Positions 18,839 through 27,737 of a stretch of 46,603 nt of DNA are shown in pieces (position 1 is the first letter of the stretch; each line of letters starts with the position of its first letter). The stretch is taken from positions 1-46,603 of the forward strand of contig NZ_LUUK01000002.1 of assembly GCF_001644025.1 (NCBI RefSeq), given 5' to 3'. The notes beneath the pieces were generated by a model. The model had not been told where the DNA came from. It searched no databases and saw only the letters and a list, made by a program, of their open reading frames with translations. The stretch is from Methylomonas koyamae (GTDB lineage Bacteria; Pseudomonadota; Gammaproteobacteria; Methylococcales; Methylomonadaceae). The translations under genes were made by a program, and so were the position numbers.

Positions 18839-19136
18839 GGGTACTATAAAAAGGCTATTCCTTTAGGAACGAAACGGGGTCAGGTCTTGTAATCATGCAT
18901 TAATATTTGAACGTCCGCTTAATGCCTAATTCCTGTCACAGGTATTGTGTAAGTCTATGTCGCCTTAGGGTCGAATTGCGTCACCCCCATTTGCTCAAGC
19001 AATCTCGTCGCCCCAAAAGCCTAACAAATTAATTAGCCGGTTTACAAATGTAATCAGCGGCTACGGTCAATCGTAGCAACTGAACGTATCTGCGGAGAGT
19101 ATAAACAGCGCGAGCCCCTAATAGGAACGAACAAGG
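18839..19136. other. gene-poor spacer after the defence remnant
   Basis: No gene seen. It contains ACGGGGTCAGGTCTTG near 18873, a short sequence often found beside dispersed mobile repeats, and several AT-rich stretches. From 19137 the region becomes repeat DNA, listed separately. Confidence 0.4.
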
Positions 19137-19216
19137 AACGCCCACCACCCCGCAGCGCTTCGCACATTCATTTTCCGCCGAGAACGCGTAACGCGAAGAT
19201 CCAGGCGTGTCTGCTC
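19137..19216 (+). repeat. 80-bp direct repeat, left copy flanking the TA module
   Basis: Shares GCGCTTCG, ATTTTC and GCCGAGAACGCGTAACGCGA with 20162-20241, in the same orientation about 1,025 bp away. The core CGCGTAACGCG is nearly palindromic. The two copies bracket the toxin-antitoxin genes. Confidence 0.75.
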
Positions 19217-19319
19217 AAGGCCGTAAGACGTAATAGTAGGGCGTCAATAAGCGTAGCCGTATTGCGCCGCATGTTGGCCTTTAATCATGCGACGCATTAC
19301 GCTGCCGCTAATGTACCCT
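19217..19319 (-). repeat. MITE-like interspersed repeat, copy 1 (inverted)
   Basis: Reverse-complement version of the repeat seen at 28366-28479 and 29486-29598, about 85 percent alike by eye. Shared blocks include TAGGGCGTCAATA, CCGTATTGCGCCGCATGTTG and GCATTACGCT. The element has internal inverted repeats but no open frame. Confidence 0.8.
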
Positions 19320-19335
19320 ACAAATTACAGGCTTC

Positions 19336-19554
19336 TTAAAGCCCCAGCTCATCCAATTCGTCCAACAACCGTAAAGCCCGCTTAGGGTCGCCTCGCAGTT
19401 GGGCGGCTAGAAAGCGTTGTTTGGCATCCTCTTCCGCCAAGGCTTGGATGGATAATTCGAACATCAGCTTGTTGAGGCTGATGTCGCGGACCTTGGCTAT
19501 GTTTTTCAGCCTTTCGGCCATATCGTCGGGCAATCGAATGGATAAGGTTGTCAT
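19336..19554 (-). CDS. ribbon-helix-helix antitoxin
   Basis: A 72-residue protein. The N-terminal TLSIRLPDDMAERLKNIA, plus DISLNKLMFEL, is a ribbon-helix-helix DNA-binding fold of the CopG/Arc type. The acidic, Leu-rich tail (RALRLLDELDELGL) should wrap and neutralise the PIN toxin. The start ATG 19554 overlaps the toxin stop by 4 nt (ATGA). The toxin gene comes first, which reverses the most common order. The antitoxin is expected to repress the pair's promoter with its partner. Confidence 0.85.
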   Translation of the reverse strand: MTTLSIRLPDDMAERLKNIAKVRDISLNKLMFELSIQALAEEDAKQRFLAAQLRGDPKRALRLLDELDELGL

Positions 19555-19982
19555 GATTTTAATAACCTCAATATTTGCTCCGGTGTCACGACTTCGTAAC
19601 CCAACCGTTTAAGCTCGGCATGGGCAAAGTCCGACACATTGTTGGTGATGATGTAAGCGGCACGAGCGGCAATCGCCAGTTCCACCAAATGATTATCCGC
19701 TTCGTCCTTTAAATTGGGCCGCCATAGGTAGCGGGCGTCGATTGCGGTACAAACCTGTGCAAAACCATCAAGAAATTCCTGCAAAGCCACCGAAGTTTGG
19801 TTGCAAAGAGCCTGAATCTTCGGCCGATTAAGAAGGTCTTGATATTCAAGGTAAAGTGCGTTGCCGACAAAGGGCTGTAAATCGCCTTGGAGGCAACGGC
19901 GAAGAACTTCTCGATTCGGTCCTTTACCGCCGATCAAGCCGGCAACCAGGACATTTGTATCTACAACCACTCTAATTGCCAT
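19551..19982 (-). CDS. PIN-domain toxin (COG1569-type endoribonuclease)
   Basis: A 143-residue PIN nuclease. The catalytic acids are visible in VVVDTNVLVAGLI (first Asp), the YLEYQDLL Glu, KDEADNHLVELAIA (DxxD/E) and ITNNVSDF (last Asp). It would cleave RNA in a Mg-dependent way when free of its antitoxin. ATG 19982 is preferred to an upstream codon at 20006 because the PIN fold begins at once with AIRVVVDTN. It overlaps the antitoxin by 4 nt. Confidence 0.88.
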   Translation of the reverse strand: MAIRVVVDTNVLVAGLIGGKGPNREVLRRCLQGDLQPFVGNALYLEYQDLLNRPKIQALCNQTSVALQEFLDGFAQVCTAIDARYLWRPNLKDEADNHLVELAIAARAAYIITNNVSDFAHAELKRLGYEVVTPEQILRLLKS

Positions 19983-20161
19983 GCAAAATTGCCAGCATAT
20001 ATGCACACACTCCTATCCTAGCATATGCCTAAATTTTGGAAAGATTTTCGATCCCGCATTCAATGCGAACACCCAGCCCCTCGCGTCGCCTGAAAAATAT
20101 AACCCTAATTGGACATACCAGCGCAGAGAGCAATAAATCGGCGCGATTTTCGGACGTGGGG

Positions 20162-20241
20162 GGAATGCCCCCCCCGCGGCGCTTCGAACAGTAATTTTCA
20201 GCCGAGAACGCGTAACGCGAAGATTCGGGCGAGCCTGTTCA
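20162..20241 (+). repeat. 80-bp direct repeat, right copy flanking the TA module
   Basis: Partner of 19137-19216, same orientation. The conserved part includes GCGCTTCGAACA, ATTTTCAGCCGAGAACG and CGTAACGCGAAGAT. Together the two copies frame the PIN/antitoxin pair as a possible mobile cassette. Confidence 0.75.
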
Positions 20242-20293
20242 GCCGGGTTATCGCGACATGCCGCCAATTTCGTCCCAGTCTTCGCTAACGGCG

Positions 20294-20495
20294 TCAACCT
20301 AGCGCCCAGACCAGTGAATCGGCCGGCATTGCGCCGATCGCCTCCGGTTCGAATGCCGCAAACACCCAGGCAAATTTCCCATCTTCATCCATCAATCCAA
20401 ATAATCGGCTGTTTTGGTGGGGATTTTGCGGTCTCAGTCGTCTTATTAGATTGAGTGCCAAACTAACGGCTGGTAAGTCCGAATCGAAAAGGAGA
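20294..20495 (-). pseudogene. possible C-terminal gene remnant antisense to the PepSY leader
   Basis: A minus-strand open frame of about 66 codons ends at TGA 20294. Its C-terminal part reads like a real protein (RLFGLMDEDGKFAWVFAAF, then EPEAIGAMPADSLVWALG). There is no good start: a TAA closes the frame near 20497 and the best start codon is an internal TTG. It covers the region just before the PepSY gene. It may be a decayed gene end or chance; the family was not recognised. Confidence 0.3.
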
Positions 20496-20499
20496 GCTT

Positions 20500-21696
20500 A
20501 TGAAAATTCGCCCGTTTTGGGTGCTGGTGCATCGTTATGCCGGCTTGGCGATGACCGCGTTTTTGATCGTGGTCGGTTTGACCGGCAGTCTGTTGGCCTT
20601 CTACGAGGAATTGGACGGCCTGGTCAGCCCGCACCTATACGCCGAACCCGCCGGGCGGCAAACTTTGCCGATTCCGCAGTTACTCGATAGCGCCGAACAC
20701 GCCTTGGGCAGCCGCGCGCGGGTAGCCTCCTTGTGGCTGTCGCCGCGCCACGTCGATATCGGCGTTTCGCCCAACAACGACGCCCAAACCGGCCAACCGT
20801 TGGCATTGGATTTCGATCAAGTGATACTGGACCCCTACACCGGCGCGGAACTGGGCCGACGGCACTGGGGCTCGATTACCGAAGGCATAAACAACTTGAT
20901 GCCCTTTATCTATAAACTGCATTACAACTTGGCCCTGGACGACATCGGCGCCTGGACATTGGGCATCACCGCGCTGGTGTGGACCCTGGATTGTTTCGTC
21001 GGTTTTTATCTGACCTTGCCGGCCAAGCCACTAACGGCTCGCGCGGCGGGCCCGTCGTTTTGGCGGCGCTGGCGGCCGGCCTGGGCCGTGAAATGGCGCG
21101 GCTCGCCGTTCCGCATCAATTACGACTTGCACCGCGCCGGCGGTTTGTGGGTGTGGATCGCGTTATTGGCTTTCGCCTGGTCCAGTGTGTACATGAACTT
21201 GGGCGATACGGTTTACGCCAAGGTGATGCAGACGGTCAGCGATTTCCGGCAGCCCTGGACCGACATTCCCGAATTGCCGCAACCCTTGCAAAACCCGCCG
21301 GTCGTGATCGGCGAGGCCTTTGAGTTGGCGGATGCCGCCGCGCGCAAGGCCGGGGCCGAGCAAGGCTTCGCGGTATTGCAACCCGCGGCGATCTGGTATA
21401 ACGCCGGCCGAGGCTTTTACGTATACAGCGCGCGTAGCGACCTGGATTTCCAAGACAAGGGCGGCCAATTGCGGGTGGTGATCGACGCGGTCAGCGGTGC
21501 GCCAAAAATGCTGCTGTTGCCCAGCGGCCAATACAATGGCAATACCATTACCGCTTGGCTGGCGGCCTTGCACATGGCCAACGTGTTCGGCATGCCCTAC
21601 CGGATCTTCGTGTGCCTGCTGGGTTTGACCATTGTGATGCTGTCGGTCACCGGCGTGGTCATCTGGTTGAAAAAGTGCCGTCCTAAAACCCATTAA
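20500..21696 (+). CDS. PepSY-associated TM helix protein
   Basis: A 398-residue inner-membrane protein with four main TM helices: residues 12-35 after the RPFWVLVHRYAG start, about 150-172, about 210-232, and about 365-390 near the C-terminus. Periplasmic PepSY-like regions lie between them. His residues at the helix ends (HRYAG, KLHYNL, DLHRAGG) are typical and may bind heme or metal. Relatives often sit with siderophore receptors as ferric reductase-like proteins. Here it heads an efflux operon, 12 nt before the outer membrane component. AAGGAGAG precedes ATG 20500. Confidence 0.88.
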   Translation: MKIRPFWVLVHRYAGLAMTAFLIVVGLTGSLLAFYEELDGLVSPHLYAEPAGRQTLPIPQLLDSAEHALGSRARVASLWLSPRHVDIGVSPNNDAQTGQPLALDFDQVILDPYTGAELGRRHWGSITEGINNLMPFIYKLHYNLALDDIGAWTLGITALVWTLDCFVGFYLTLPAKPLTARAAGPSFWRRWRPAWAVKWRGSPFRINYDLHRAGGLWVWIALLAFAWSSVYMNLGDTVYAKVMQTVSDFRQPWTDIPELPQPLQNPPVVIGEAFELADAAARKAGAEQGFAVLQPAAIWYNAGRGFYVYSARSDLDFQDKGGQLRVVIDAVSGAPKMLLLPSGQYNGNTITAWLAALHMANVFGMPYRIFVCLLGLTIVMLSVTGVVIWLKKCRPKTH

Positions 21697-21708
21697 ATCG
21701 CTCATCGC

Positions 21709-23091
21709 TTGATTCGAATACCGAAATTCAATGTCCGCCGCGCGGCGCTGGTCGGCAGTCTGGCCGGCGTGCTAAGCGCTTGCGAAACCGCGCCGGAACG
21801 CGATCCGGCCGCGTTGACCTTGGCCGTGCCCGCGCAATGGCGAGAAGCGGCGAGCGTGCAGGAACCGGTAGCCGGATGGCTGGCCGGTTTCGGCGACGAG
21901 CAACTGAACGCGCTGATCCGGGTGGGGCTGGCCGAGAACTTCGACCTGCTGTCCGCCGCCGCGCGGGTCGATGCCGCGCGCGAACAAGCCGTGATCGCCG
22001 GCTCCGGTCGCTGGCCGCAACTGTCCTTCGTTCCCGGCTACCAGCGCGGCGACGCCGACGGCCGCCAATCGGTGGAGTCCGGCGCTTTCAGCGCGCTGTT
22101 CAGCGCCAGCTGGGAGCTGGACGTCTGGGGCCGCATCAAGGCCGCCCAAACCGGCCAGGAGCGCGAGGCCGACGCGACCGGCGCCGATTACGCCGCCGCC
22201 CGCCTGTCGCTGGCCGCCGCGATCGCCCAGACCTACTTCGAATGGCTGGAAGCGCAATGGCAAGCCGAAGTCGCCGCCCAGTCGGTTAAGGATCGCAGAG
22301 TGATCGTCGATTTGATTCGCGGCCGCTTCAATCGCGGCCTGACCCGCGGCTTGGACTTGCGTCTGGCCCTGACCGATCTGGCCAACGCCGAAGCGCAATC
22401 GGCCAGCGCGCTTAACGGCGTGCAGATTCTGGCCAAGCGCTTGCAGAGTCTGATCGCCCGCTACCCCGACGGCGAATTGGCCGGCCGCCGGGCCTTGCCG
22501 GAAACGCCCCAGGCCTTGGCGGTCGGCCTGCCGGCGGAATTGCTGACACGCCGCCCCGATATCGCCGCCGCGTTTCGACGCTTGGCGGCCGCCGACGCCC
22601 GGCTGGAAAGCGCGCAAAAAGCCTTGCTGCCGCGCGTGACGCTGACCGGCAGCGGCGGCACCAGTACGCCGGCCCTGGCCGACATCGTCGATCCACGCTC
22701 GGCGGCCTGGAATTTGGCGGCCGGTCTGGCCCAACCCTTGTTCACCGGCGACCGCTTGCAGGCCGACATCCGCCTGAACGAAGCCCGCGTCCGCGACGCC
22801 TACCAGCAATACCAAAGCGTGGCGCTGAACGCGTTTCGCGAAGTCGAACAGGCATTGGCCGCCGAGGCCAGGCTGCGCGACCAGGAACGCGCGCTGCGCG
22901 AGGCGGTCGAGCAAACCGAAGCCAGCCGCAAGTTGGCGGTATATTCCTATCAGCAAGGTTTGATCGAAATTCTGACCTTGTTGGACAGCTACCGCAGCAC
23001 TTTGAACGCGCAAAGCGCGCATTTGGCGGTGCGGCGGCAGTTATTAACCAATCGCATTAACTTGTATTTGGCCTTGGGCGGCCCGGTGTGA
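21709..23091 (+). CDS. RND efflux outer membrane lipoprotein, NodT/TolC type
   Basis: A 460-residue outer membrane factor. The signal peptide ends in the lipobox LSAC, with the lipidated Cys near residue 24. Two OEP repeats follow, with the coiled-coil hairpins of TolC-like channels (for example SWELDVWGRIKAA, and LLTRRPDIAAAFRRLAAADA). The start is TTG 21709, since a TAA lies just upstream in frame and no ATG fits. Its end overlaps the MFP start by 4 nt (GTGA). It forms the exit duct of the pump encoded downstream. Confidence 0.93.
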   Translation: MIRIPKFNVRRAALVGSLAGVLSACETAPERDPAALTLAVPAQWREAASVQEPVAGWLAGFGDEQLNALIRVGLAENFDLLSAAARVDAAREQAVIAGSGRWPQLSFVPGYQRGDADGRQSVESGAFSALFSASWELDVWGRIKAAQTGQEREADATGADYAAARLSLAAAIAQTYFEWLEAQWQAEVAAQSVKDRRVIVDLIRGRFNRGLTRGLDLRLALTDLANAEAQSASALNGVQILAKRLQSLIARYPDGELAGRRALPETPQALAVGLPAELLTRRPDIAAAFRRLAAADARLESAQKALLPRVTLTGSGGTSTPALADIVDPRSAAWNLAAGLAQPLFTGDRLQADIRLNEARVRDAYQQYQSVALNAFREVEQALAAEARLRDQERALREAVEQTEASRKLAVYSYQQGLIEILTLLDSYRSTLNAQSAHLAVRRQLLTNRINLYLALGGPV

Positions 23092-24254
23092 ACGAAAAAT
23101 CCCGATGGTTACCACTGATTTTGCCGGCCGTGGTGCTGACCGCCGCGGTCGGCGCGGCCTGGGCGATGATCGCGTTGCGACCCGGCAGTCTGCCGGCGCC
23201 GGCCGAGCCGCCGGTGCCGCGTGTCGAGGTCATCAAAGCCGAGCCGCAAACCTTGAAATTGAACGTGCATTCGCAAGGCGTGGTCGCGCCGCGCGAAGCC
23301 ATCGACTTGATCGCCCAAGTCGCCGGCAAGGTGGAGAAGATGCACCAGGCCCTGGTGTCCGGCGGCTTCTTCAAGGCCGACGAGCTGCTGGCGAGCATCG
23401 ATCCGCGCGACTACGATTACGCCATCGTCGCGACCCAAGCCAAGATCGCCGAAGCCAAACGGGTGTTGATCAACGAACGCGCCCAGGCCGAGCAAGCCCG
23501 TAGCGAATGGCAGGCGCTGGGTGAGGGCGAAGCCAGCGACCTGGCCTTGCGCAAACCGCAGCTGGCCGAAGCCGAGGCCAAATTGCAGGCCGCCGAAGCC
23601 GATCTGGCCAAGGCCAAGCTGGACCGTAGCCGCTGCGAAATCCGCGCGCCGTTTTCCGGCCGGGTGCTGAACAAGCAAGTCGGCCGCGGCCAATTTCTGC
23701 CGGCCGGCGCGACGATCGCCCGGATTTACGCCAACGACATCGCCGAAATCCGGCTACCGGTCGGCATCAACGAGCTCGCGTTTCTGGATTTGCCGCTGGG
23801 CCTATCCGGCCGGACCGGGCAATGGCCGGCGGTGACCTTGAGCGCCGAGGTGGCTGGCCAGCCGCAAACCTGGCGGGGGCGCATCGTTCGCGGCGAAGCC
23901 GAACTGGACAGCAGCAGCGGCCAATTGTTTCTAGTCGCGCAGGTCGAACAACCCGATAACAGCCGCGACGGCGCCGCGCCGCTGCTGAGCGGCTTGTTCG
24001 TGCAAGCCGACATCGAAGGCGTAGCTCGGGCCGGACTGTACGCCGTGCCGCGCAACGCCTTGAACAATCTGGGCCAAGTCAAGCTGGTCGATGCCGAACA
24101 ACGCCTGACCTTCCGCGACGTGGAGCTTCTGCGCGGCGAGCCCGGCCGGGTCATCGTCAAATCCGGCCTGAACGCCGGCGAGCGTATCGTGGTTTCGGAC
24201 ATGCCGATGCCGGTGGCCGGCATGCGGGTCGAAGTCTCGGCAGAACGGCCATGA
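23088..24254 (+). CDS. RND efflux periplasmic adaptor (MFP)
   Basis: A 388-residue HlyD/AcrA-type adaptor. An N-terminal membrane anchor (about 7-26) is followed by the lipoyl half-motifs (NVHSQGVVAPREAIDL and EIRAPFSGRVLNKQVGRGQFLPAGA), a coiled-coil hairpin of about 100 residues between them, then beta-barrel and membrane-proximal domains. It bridges the RND pump and the outer membrane channel. The GTG start overlaps the OMF stop and its own stop overlaps the RND start (ATGA). Confidence 0.93.
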   Translation: MNEKSRWLPLILPAVVLTAAVGAAWAMIALRPGSLPAPAEPPVPRVEVIKAEPQTLKLNVHSQGVVAPREAIDLIAQVAGKVEKMHQALVSGGFFKADELLASIDPRDYDYAIVATQAKIAEAKRVLINERAQAEQARSEWQALGEGEASDLALRKPQLAEAEAKLQAAEADLAKAKLDRSRCEIRAPFSGRVLNKQVGRGQFLPAGATIARIYANDIAEIRLPVGINELAFLDLPLGLSGRTGQWPAVTLSAEVAGQPQTWRGRIVRGEAELDSSSGQLFLVAQVEQPDNSRDGAAPLLSGLFVQADIEGVARAGLYAVPRNALNNLGQVKLVDAEQRLTFRDVELLRGEPGRVIVKSGLNAGERIVVSDMPMPVAGMRVEVSAERP

Positions 24255-27200
24255 GCCGCTCGCACGGCGCGGCCCGCCGGGGCGGGGTCTTGGCCTGGTT
24301 TGCCGGCAACCCGGTCGCGGCCAATCTGCTGATGCTGCTGATTCTGGCCGGCGGGGTGATCGGCATGCTGGACGTCGACAAGGAAGTGTTTCCCCGCTTC
24401 AGTCCGCATCAGATCGAGATCGCCACCACCTTCCCCGGCGCGGGACCGTCCGAAGTCGAGGAATCGGTGTGCATCCCGATCGAGGAAGCGATTCAGGACT
24501 TGCCCGGTATCAAGCATTTGCACGGCGAAATCCAGGGCGATACCTGTCTGGTGTCGGTCGAAATCCGCCCCGACCGGGATCGCGAACAAATGATGGCCTT
24601 GTTGCGCGCCAGGGTGCAAGCCATTCCGCGTCTGCCCAAGCAACTGGAAAAAATCGACGTACTGCCGGCCGACCGCAAGGACGACGACGGCGTGATCTGG
24701 GTGGCGCTGCACGGCGACACCGATGCCTTCAAATTGCAACAGTTCGGCGACCGGATTCAGCAACAGCTGTCGACCATCCCCGGCGTCAGCCGGGTGCGCA
24801 ATTACGGCGAACGGGCTTACGAAATCGGCATCGAAGTCTCGCCGGAACAAATGCGCAAATATCAATTGACGCTGGACGAAGTCACCCAAGCGGTGCGGGC
24901 GGCGTCGGTCGATCTGCCCGGCGGCCTGATCCGCAATCCGGACGGCGAATTGTTGTTGCGGGTGGCTGGTCGGGCCAAGGATGCCGACGCGGTCGGCGCG
25001 CTGATCGTCAAGACCCTGCCTGACGGCAACCGGCTGCGGCTGGACCAGATTGCCACGATCCGCGACGGCCTGGAGGAACGCTTGTACGACTGGCGCCACA
25101 ACGGCGAAACCGCGCAGGGCTGGGAAATCCACACCGAGCGCGACAGCGTGGCGGTGGCGCGCAAGGTCAAGGCTGAAATCGAGGCCATCCGCGCCGGTCT
25201 GCCGGAAGGTTTACGGCTGATTAGCTGGTGGGACGATTCCCAGGCCTACGACGAGCGCATCGGCACCTTGCTCGAAGACGGCCTGAGCGGCTTTTTGCTG
25301 GTGTGTTTGGTGTTGACGCTGTTCCTAAGGGTGCGGGTAGCCTTGTGGGCGGGCGTCGGTATTTTCACGTCGGTACTGGGCGCGTTCTGGCTGATGCCGG
25401 CGCTGGATATTTCGCTGAACATGCTGTCCTTGTTCGGTTTTTTGCTGGCGATGGGCGTGTTGGTCGACGATGCGATCATCATCGGCGAAAGCGTGCACAG
25501 CCGCCAGATCGAAGGCGGCGAAACCCCGCTGCAAGCCGCCGTCAACGGCGTGCGCGCGGTGGCGCTGCCGGTGACCCTGTCGGTGTTGATCGTGTTGGTC
25601 GCGTTTCTGCCGGGCTTGTATTTGCCGGGTTGGGCCGGGCAAATGATGCGGCCGATCTGTCTGATCATGATCCTGACGCTGGTGTTTTCGCTGATCGAGG
25701 CGCTGCTGATTCTGCCCTCGCATCTGGTCGCGCCGGTACAGGCGCCGACCACGGGCAACGCCTTGCACCGGCTGCGCGCGCGGCTGAACGGCGGCCTGGA
25801 CCGTTTGGTCGAGCGGGTGTACCGGCCGCTACTGGCGGCGGCCTTGCGCTGGCGCTATCTGACCGTCGCGCTGTTCGCGGCCCTGCTGATTATTTGCTGG
25901 GGTTTGGTCGCCAGCGACCGGGTCCGCCAATCGATCAATCCGGACGTGTCCAAGGACAGCTTTTGGGTCTCGATCCGGCTGCCGCAAAGCGCGCCCTACA
26001 GCGAGGCGCAAGCCCTGGCCACCCGCGTCGAAAACGCCTTGTTTGAATTGCGCGACGAACTGGACGGCGTGCCGCCCACGGCCGGCAAACGCGGTCACGA
26101 TCCCGAGCATAGCGTGATCGTCGGCGTCGAAACCATCGTCTGGGAACACGGCGGCGGACTGTGGTTGGAATTGTCGGCGGCGGGCCGCCAGCGCATCAAG
26201 GTCGAGGACTTCATCCGCGACTGGCGCAAGCGCATCGGCGACATTCAAATCGGCCAGGTGGATTTCATTTTCAAGGAAGGCGACGAACCCTACGACCTGG
26301 AACTGACCGTCGGTGCCGACAATCCGGCCCAACTCGGCCCGGCGGTCGAACAACTCAAGCAACAAATCAAGGGCTTTCGCGGCGCGTACGACGTAATCGA
26401 TTCCGGCGAGCCCGGCAAGCCGGAAATTCACTTAACGCTAAAGCCCGAGGCCGAACGGCTGGGCATGCGCCTGGAACAACTGGCCGAGCAGGTCCGCAAC
26501 GGCTATTACGGCGAGGAAGTGCATCGCTTCATGCGCGGCCGCAAGGAAGTCAAGGTGATGGTGCGTTTTCCGTTGCGCGAGCGCCGCTCGCTGGAGCAAC
26601 TACAAGCCCAACCGGTACGGCTGCCCAACGGTGCCAGCGCGCCGCTGGCGAGCTTGGCCGACGTCGAAGTGCTGCAAGGCTACGCCCGCATCATTCGCGA
26701 GGACCGGCAACGAGTACTGAAAGTCCAGGCCAGGGTCGATCCGACCGTGGCCGACGCCAACGAAGTCTACGCGGTGCTGGAACGCGACGTCTTCCCGACG
26801 CTGGAAAACCGCTTTCCCGGCCTGAACGTTAAAATCGGCCAGCAACGCCAAGAGCAGAAAGAGTTGCTGGCCGCATTCGGCAAAAACACGCTGATCGCGC
26901 TGTTGGTGATCTACGCGTTGATCGCGGTGCCGTTTCGCTCCTACGCCAAACCGCTGATCTTTCTGCTGGCGGCGCCGGTGGCCTGGTGCGGCGCGGTGCT
27001 GGCCCACTGGGCGGCCGGCCTGCCGCTATCGATGGAATCCTTGGTCGGCATGATCGCCGCGAGCGGCGTGGTCGTTAACGACAGCCTGGTGTTGCTGGAC
27101 TATCTGCGCCAGCACGACGGCGACCAGCGGCCGGTGGACGTGTTGATCGCAGAAGCCTGCTGCTCCCGCTTCCGACCCATTTTGCTAGCCTTCCTGACCA

Positions 27201-27355
27201 ACTTCGCCGGCTTCCTGCCCACCCTGCTGGAAACCAGCCCCCAAGCCCAATTCCTGATCCCGATGACGCTGTCGCTGTCCGCCGGCCTGCTGATCGGCAT
27301 GGCCGCCAGCTTGATTTTGACCCCGGCGTGTTATGCGTTGTTGGGGGAGAGGTGA
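24251..27355 (+). CDS. RND efflux inner-membrane permease (AcrB/HAE1-like)
   Basis: A 1,034-residue proton-driven exporter with 12 TM helices in two repeats, each with a large periplasmic loop. The start NPVAANLLMLLILAGGV, the loop signature FPGAGPSEVEESV and the TM4 proton-relay pair in GVLVDDAIIIGESVH are clear; TM10 has the matching VVNDSLVLLDYLR segment. It is closest in style to uncharacterised HAE1-group permeases rather than CusA (no Met-rich sites seen). Substrates unknown. It is the last gene of the PepSY-OMF-MFP-RND operon. Confidence 0.94.
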   Translation: MSRSHGAARRGGVLAWFAGNPVAANLLMLLILAGGVIGMLDVDKEVFPRFSPHQIEIATTFPGAGPSEVEESVCIPIEEAIQDLPGIKHLHGEIQGDTCLVSVEIRPDRDREQMMALLRARVQAIPRLPKQLEKIDVLPADRKDDDGVIWVALHGDTDAFKLQQFGDRIQQQLSTIPGVSRVRNYGERAYEIGIEVSPEQMRKYQLTLDEVTQAVRAASVDLPGGLIRNPDGELLLRVAGRAKDADAVGALIVKTLPDGNRLRLDQIATIRDGLEERLYDWRHNGETAQGWEIHTERDSVAVARKVKAEIEAIRAGLPEGLRLISWWDDSQAYDERIGTLLEDGLSGFLLVCLVLTLFLRVRVALWAGVGIFTSVLGAFWLMPALDISLNMLSLFGFLLAMGVLVDDAIIIGESVHSRQIEGGETPLQAAVNGVRAVALPVTLSVLIVLVAFLPGLYLPGWAGQMMRPICLIMILTLVFSLIEALLILPSHLVAPVQAPTTGNALHRLRARLNGGLDRLVERVYRPLLAAALRWRYLTVALFAALLIICWGLVASDRVRQSINPDVSKDSFWVSIRLPQSAPYSEAQALATRVENALFELRDELDGVPPTAGKRGHDPEHSVIVGVETIVWEHGGGLWLELSAAGRQRIKVEDFIRDWRKRIGDIQIGQVDFIFKEGDEPYDLELTVGADNPAQLGPAVEQLKQQIKGFRGAYDVIDSGEPGKPEIHLTLKPEAERLGMRLEQLAEQVRNGYYGEEVHRFMRGRKEVKVMVRFPLRERRSLEQLQAQPVRLPNGASAPLASLADVEVLQGYARIIREDRQRVLKVQARVDPTVADANEVYAVLERDVFPTLENRFPGLNVKIGQQRQEQKELLAAFGKNTLIALLVIYALIAVPFRSYAKPLIFLLAAPVAWCGAVLAHWAAGLPLSMESLVGMIAASGVVVNDSLVLLDYLRQHDGDQRPVDVLIAEACCSRFRPILLAFLTNFAGFLPTLLETSPQAQFLIPMTLSLSAGLLIGMAASLILTPACYALLGER

Positions 27356-27737
27356 GTTGGGGGGCGCTACGAACCGACACTACGCGCGGTTGCAGCCTAT
27401 TGTTCAATTTGATTCAATGCCGGCAAGTTGATGTAGACCCAATCCAGTTAAGTTAAGCCGTTCGTGGTCGACAGCATGGATGCGGGAGGTGGAGCAACGC
27501 AAGAGCAGTTGCCGAGAGCTTGTCATACCATGAACGGCTTAAGCATTCGCCCTTCTACAGGCTCAGGACGAACGGTCAATCCAACGACATTGGATGTAGA
27601 CCTAACCTATTTACTTGGTTTCAATGATGTACGGAACGAAAACTCCCATGCTTATCAATAAACTATCGTTTCGTGGATCGGTTTTAGTGGATATATGGAA
27701 ACTATCTAATAACTAGTTAGCTATGGCAGGAGCGAGA
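27356..27737. other. intergenic region with REP-like inverted repeats
   Basis: TTAAGCCGTTCGTGGT at about 27452 and ACCATGAACGGCTTAA at about 27528 form an imperfect inverted pair; a GTAGAAGGGCG-type element (reverse strand) lies beside the second. These look like a degenerate REP or mobile hairpin repeat. Base composition drops toward AT from about 27580, marking the edge of the next accessory island. No gene is supported. Confidence 0.55.

Noticed and set aside
27464..27661. A 65-codon plus-strand frame
   Set aside because: It runs through REP-like inverted repeats and has no ribosome binding site or protein-like character.
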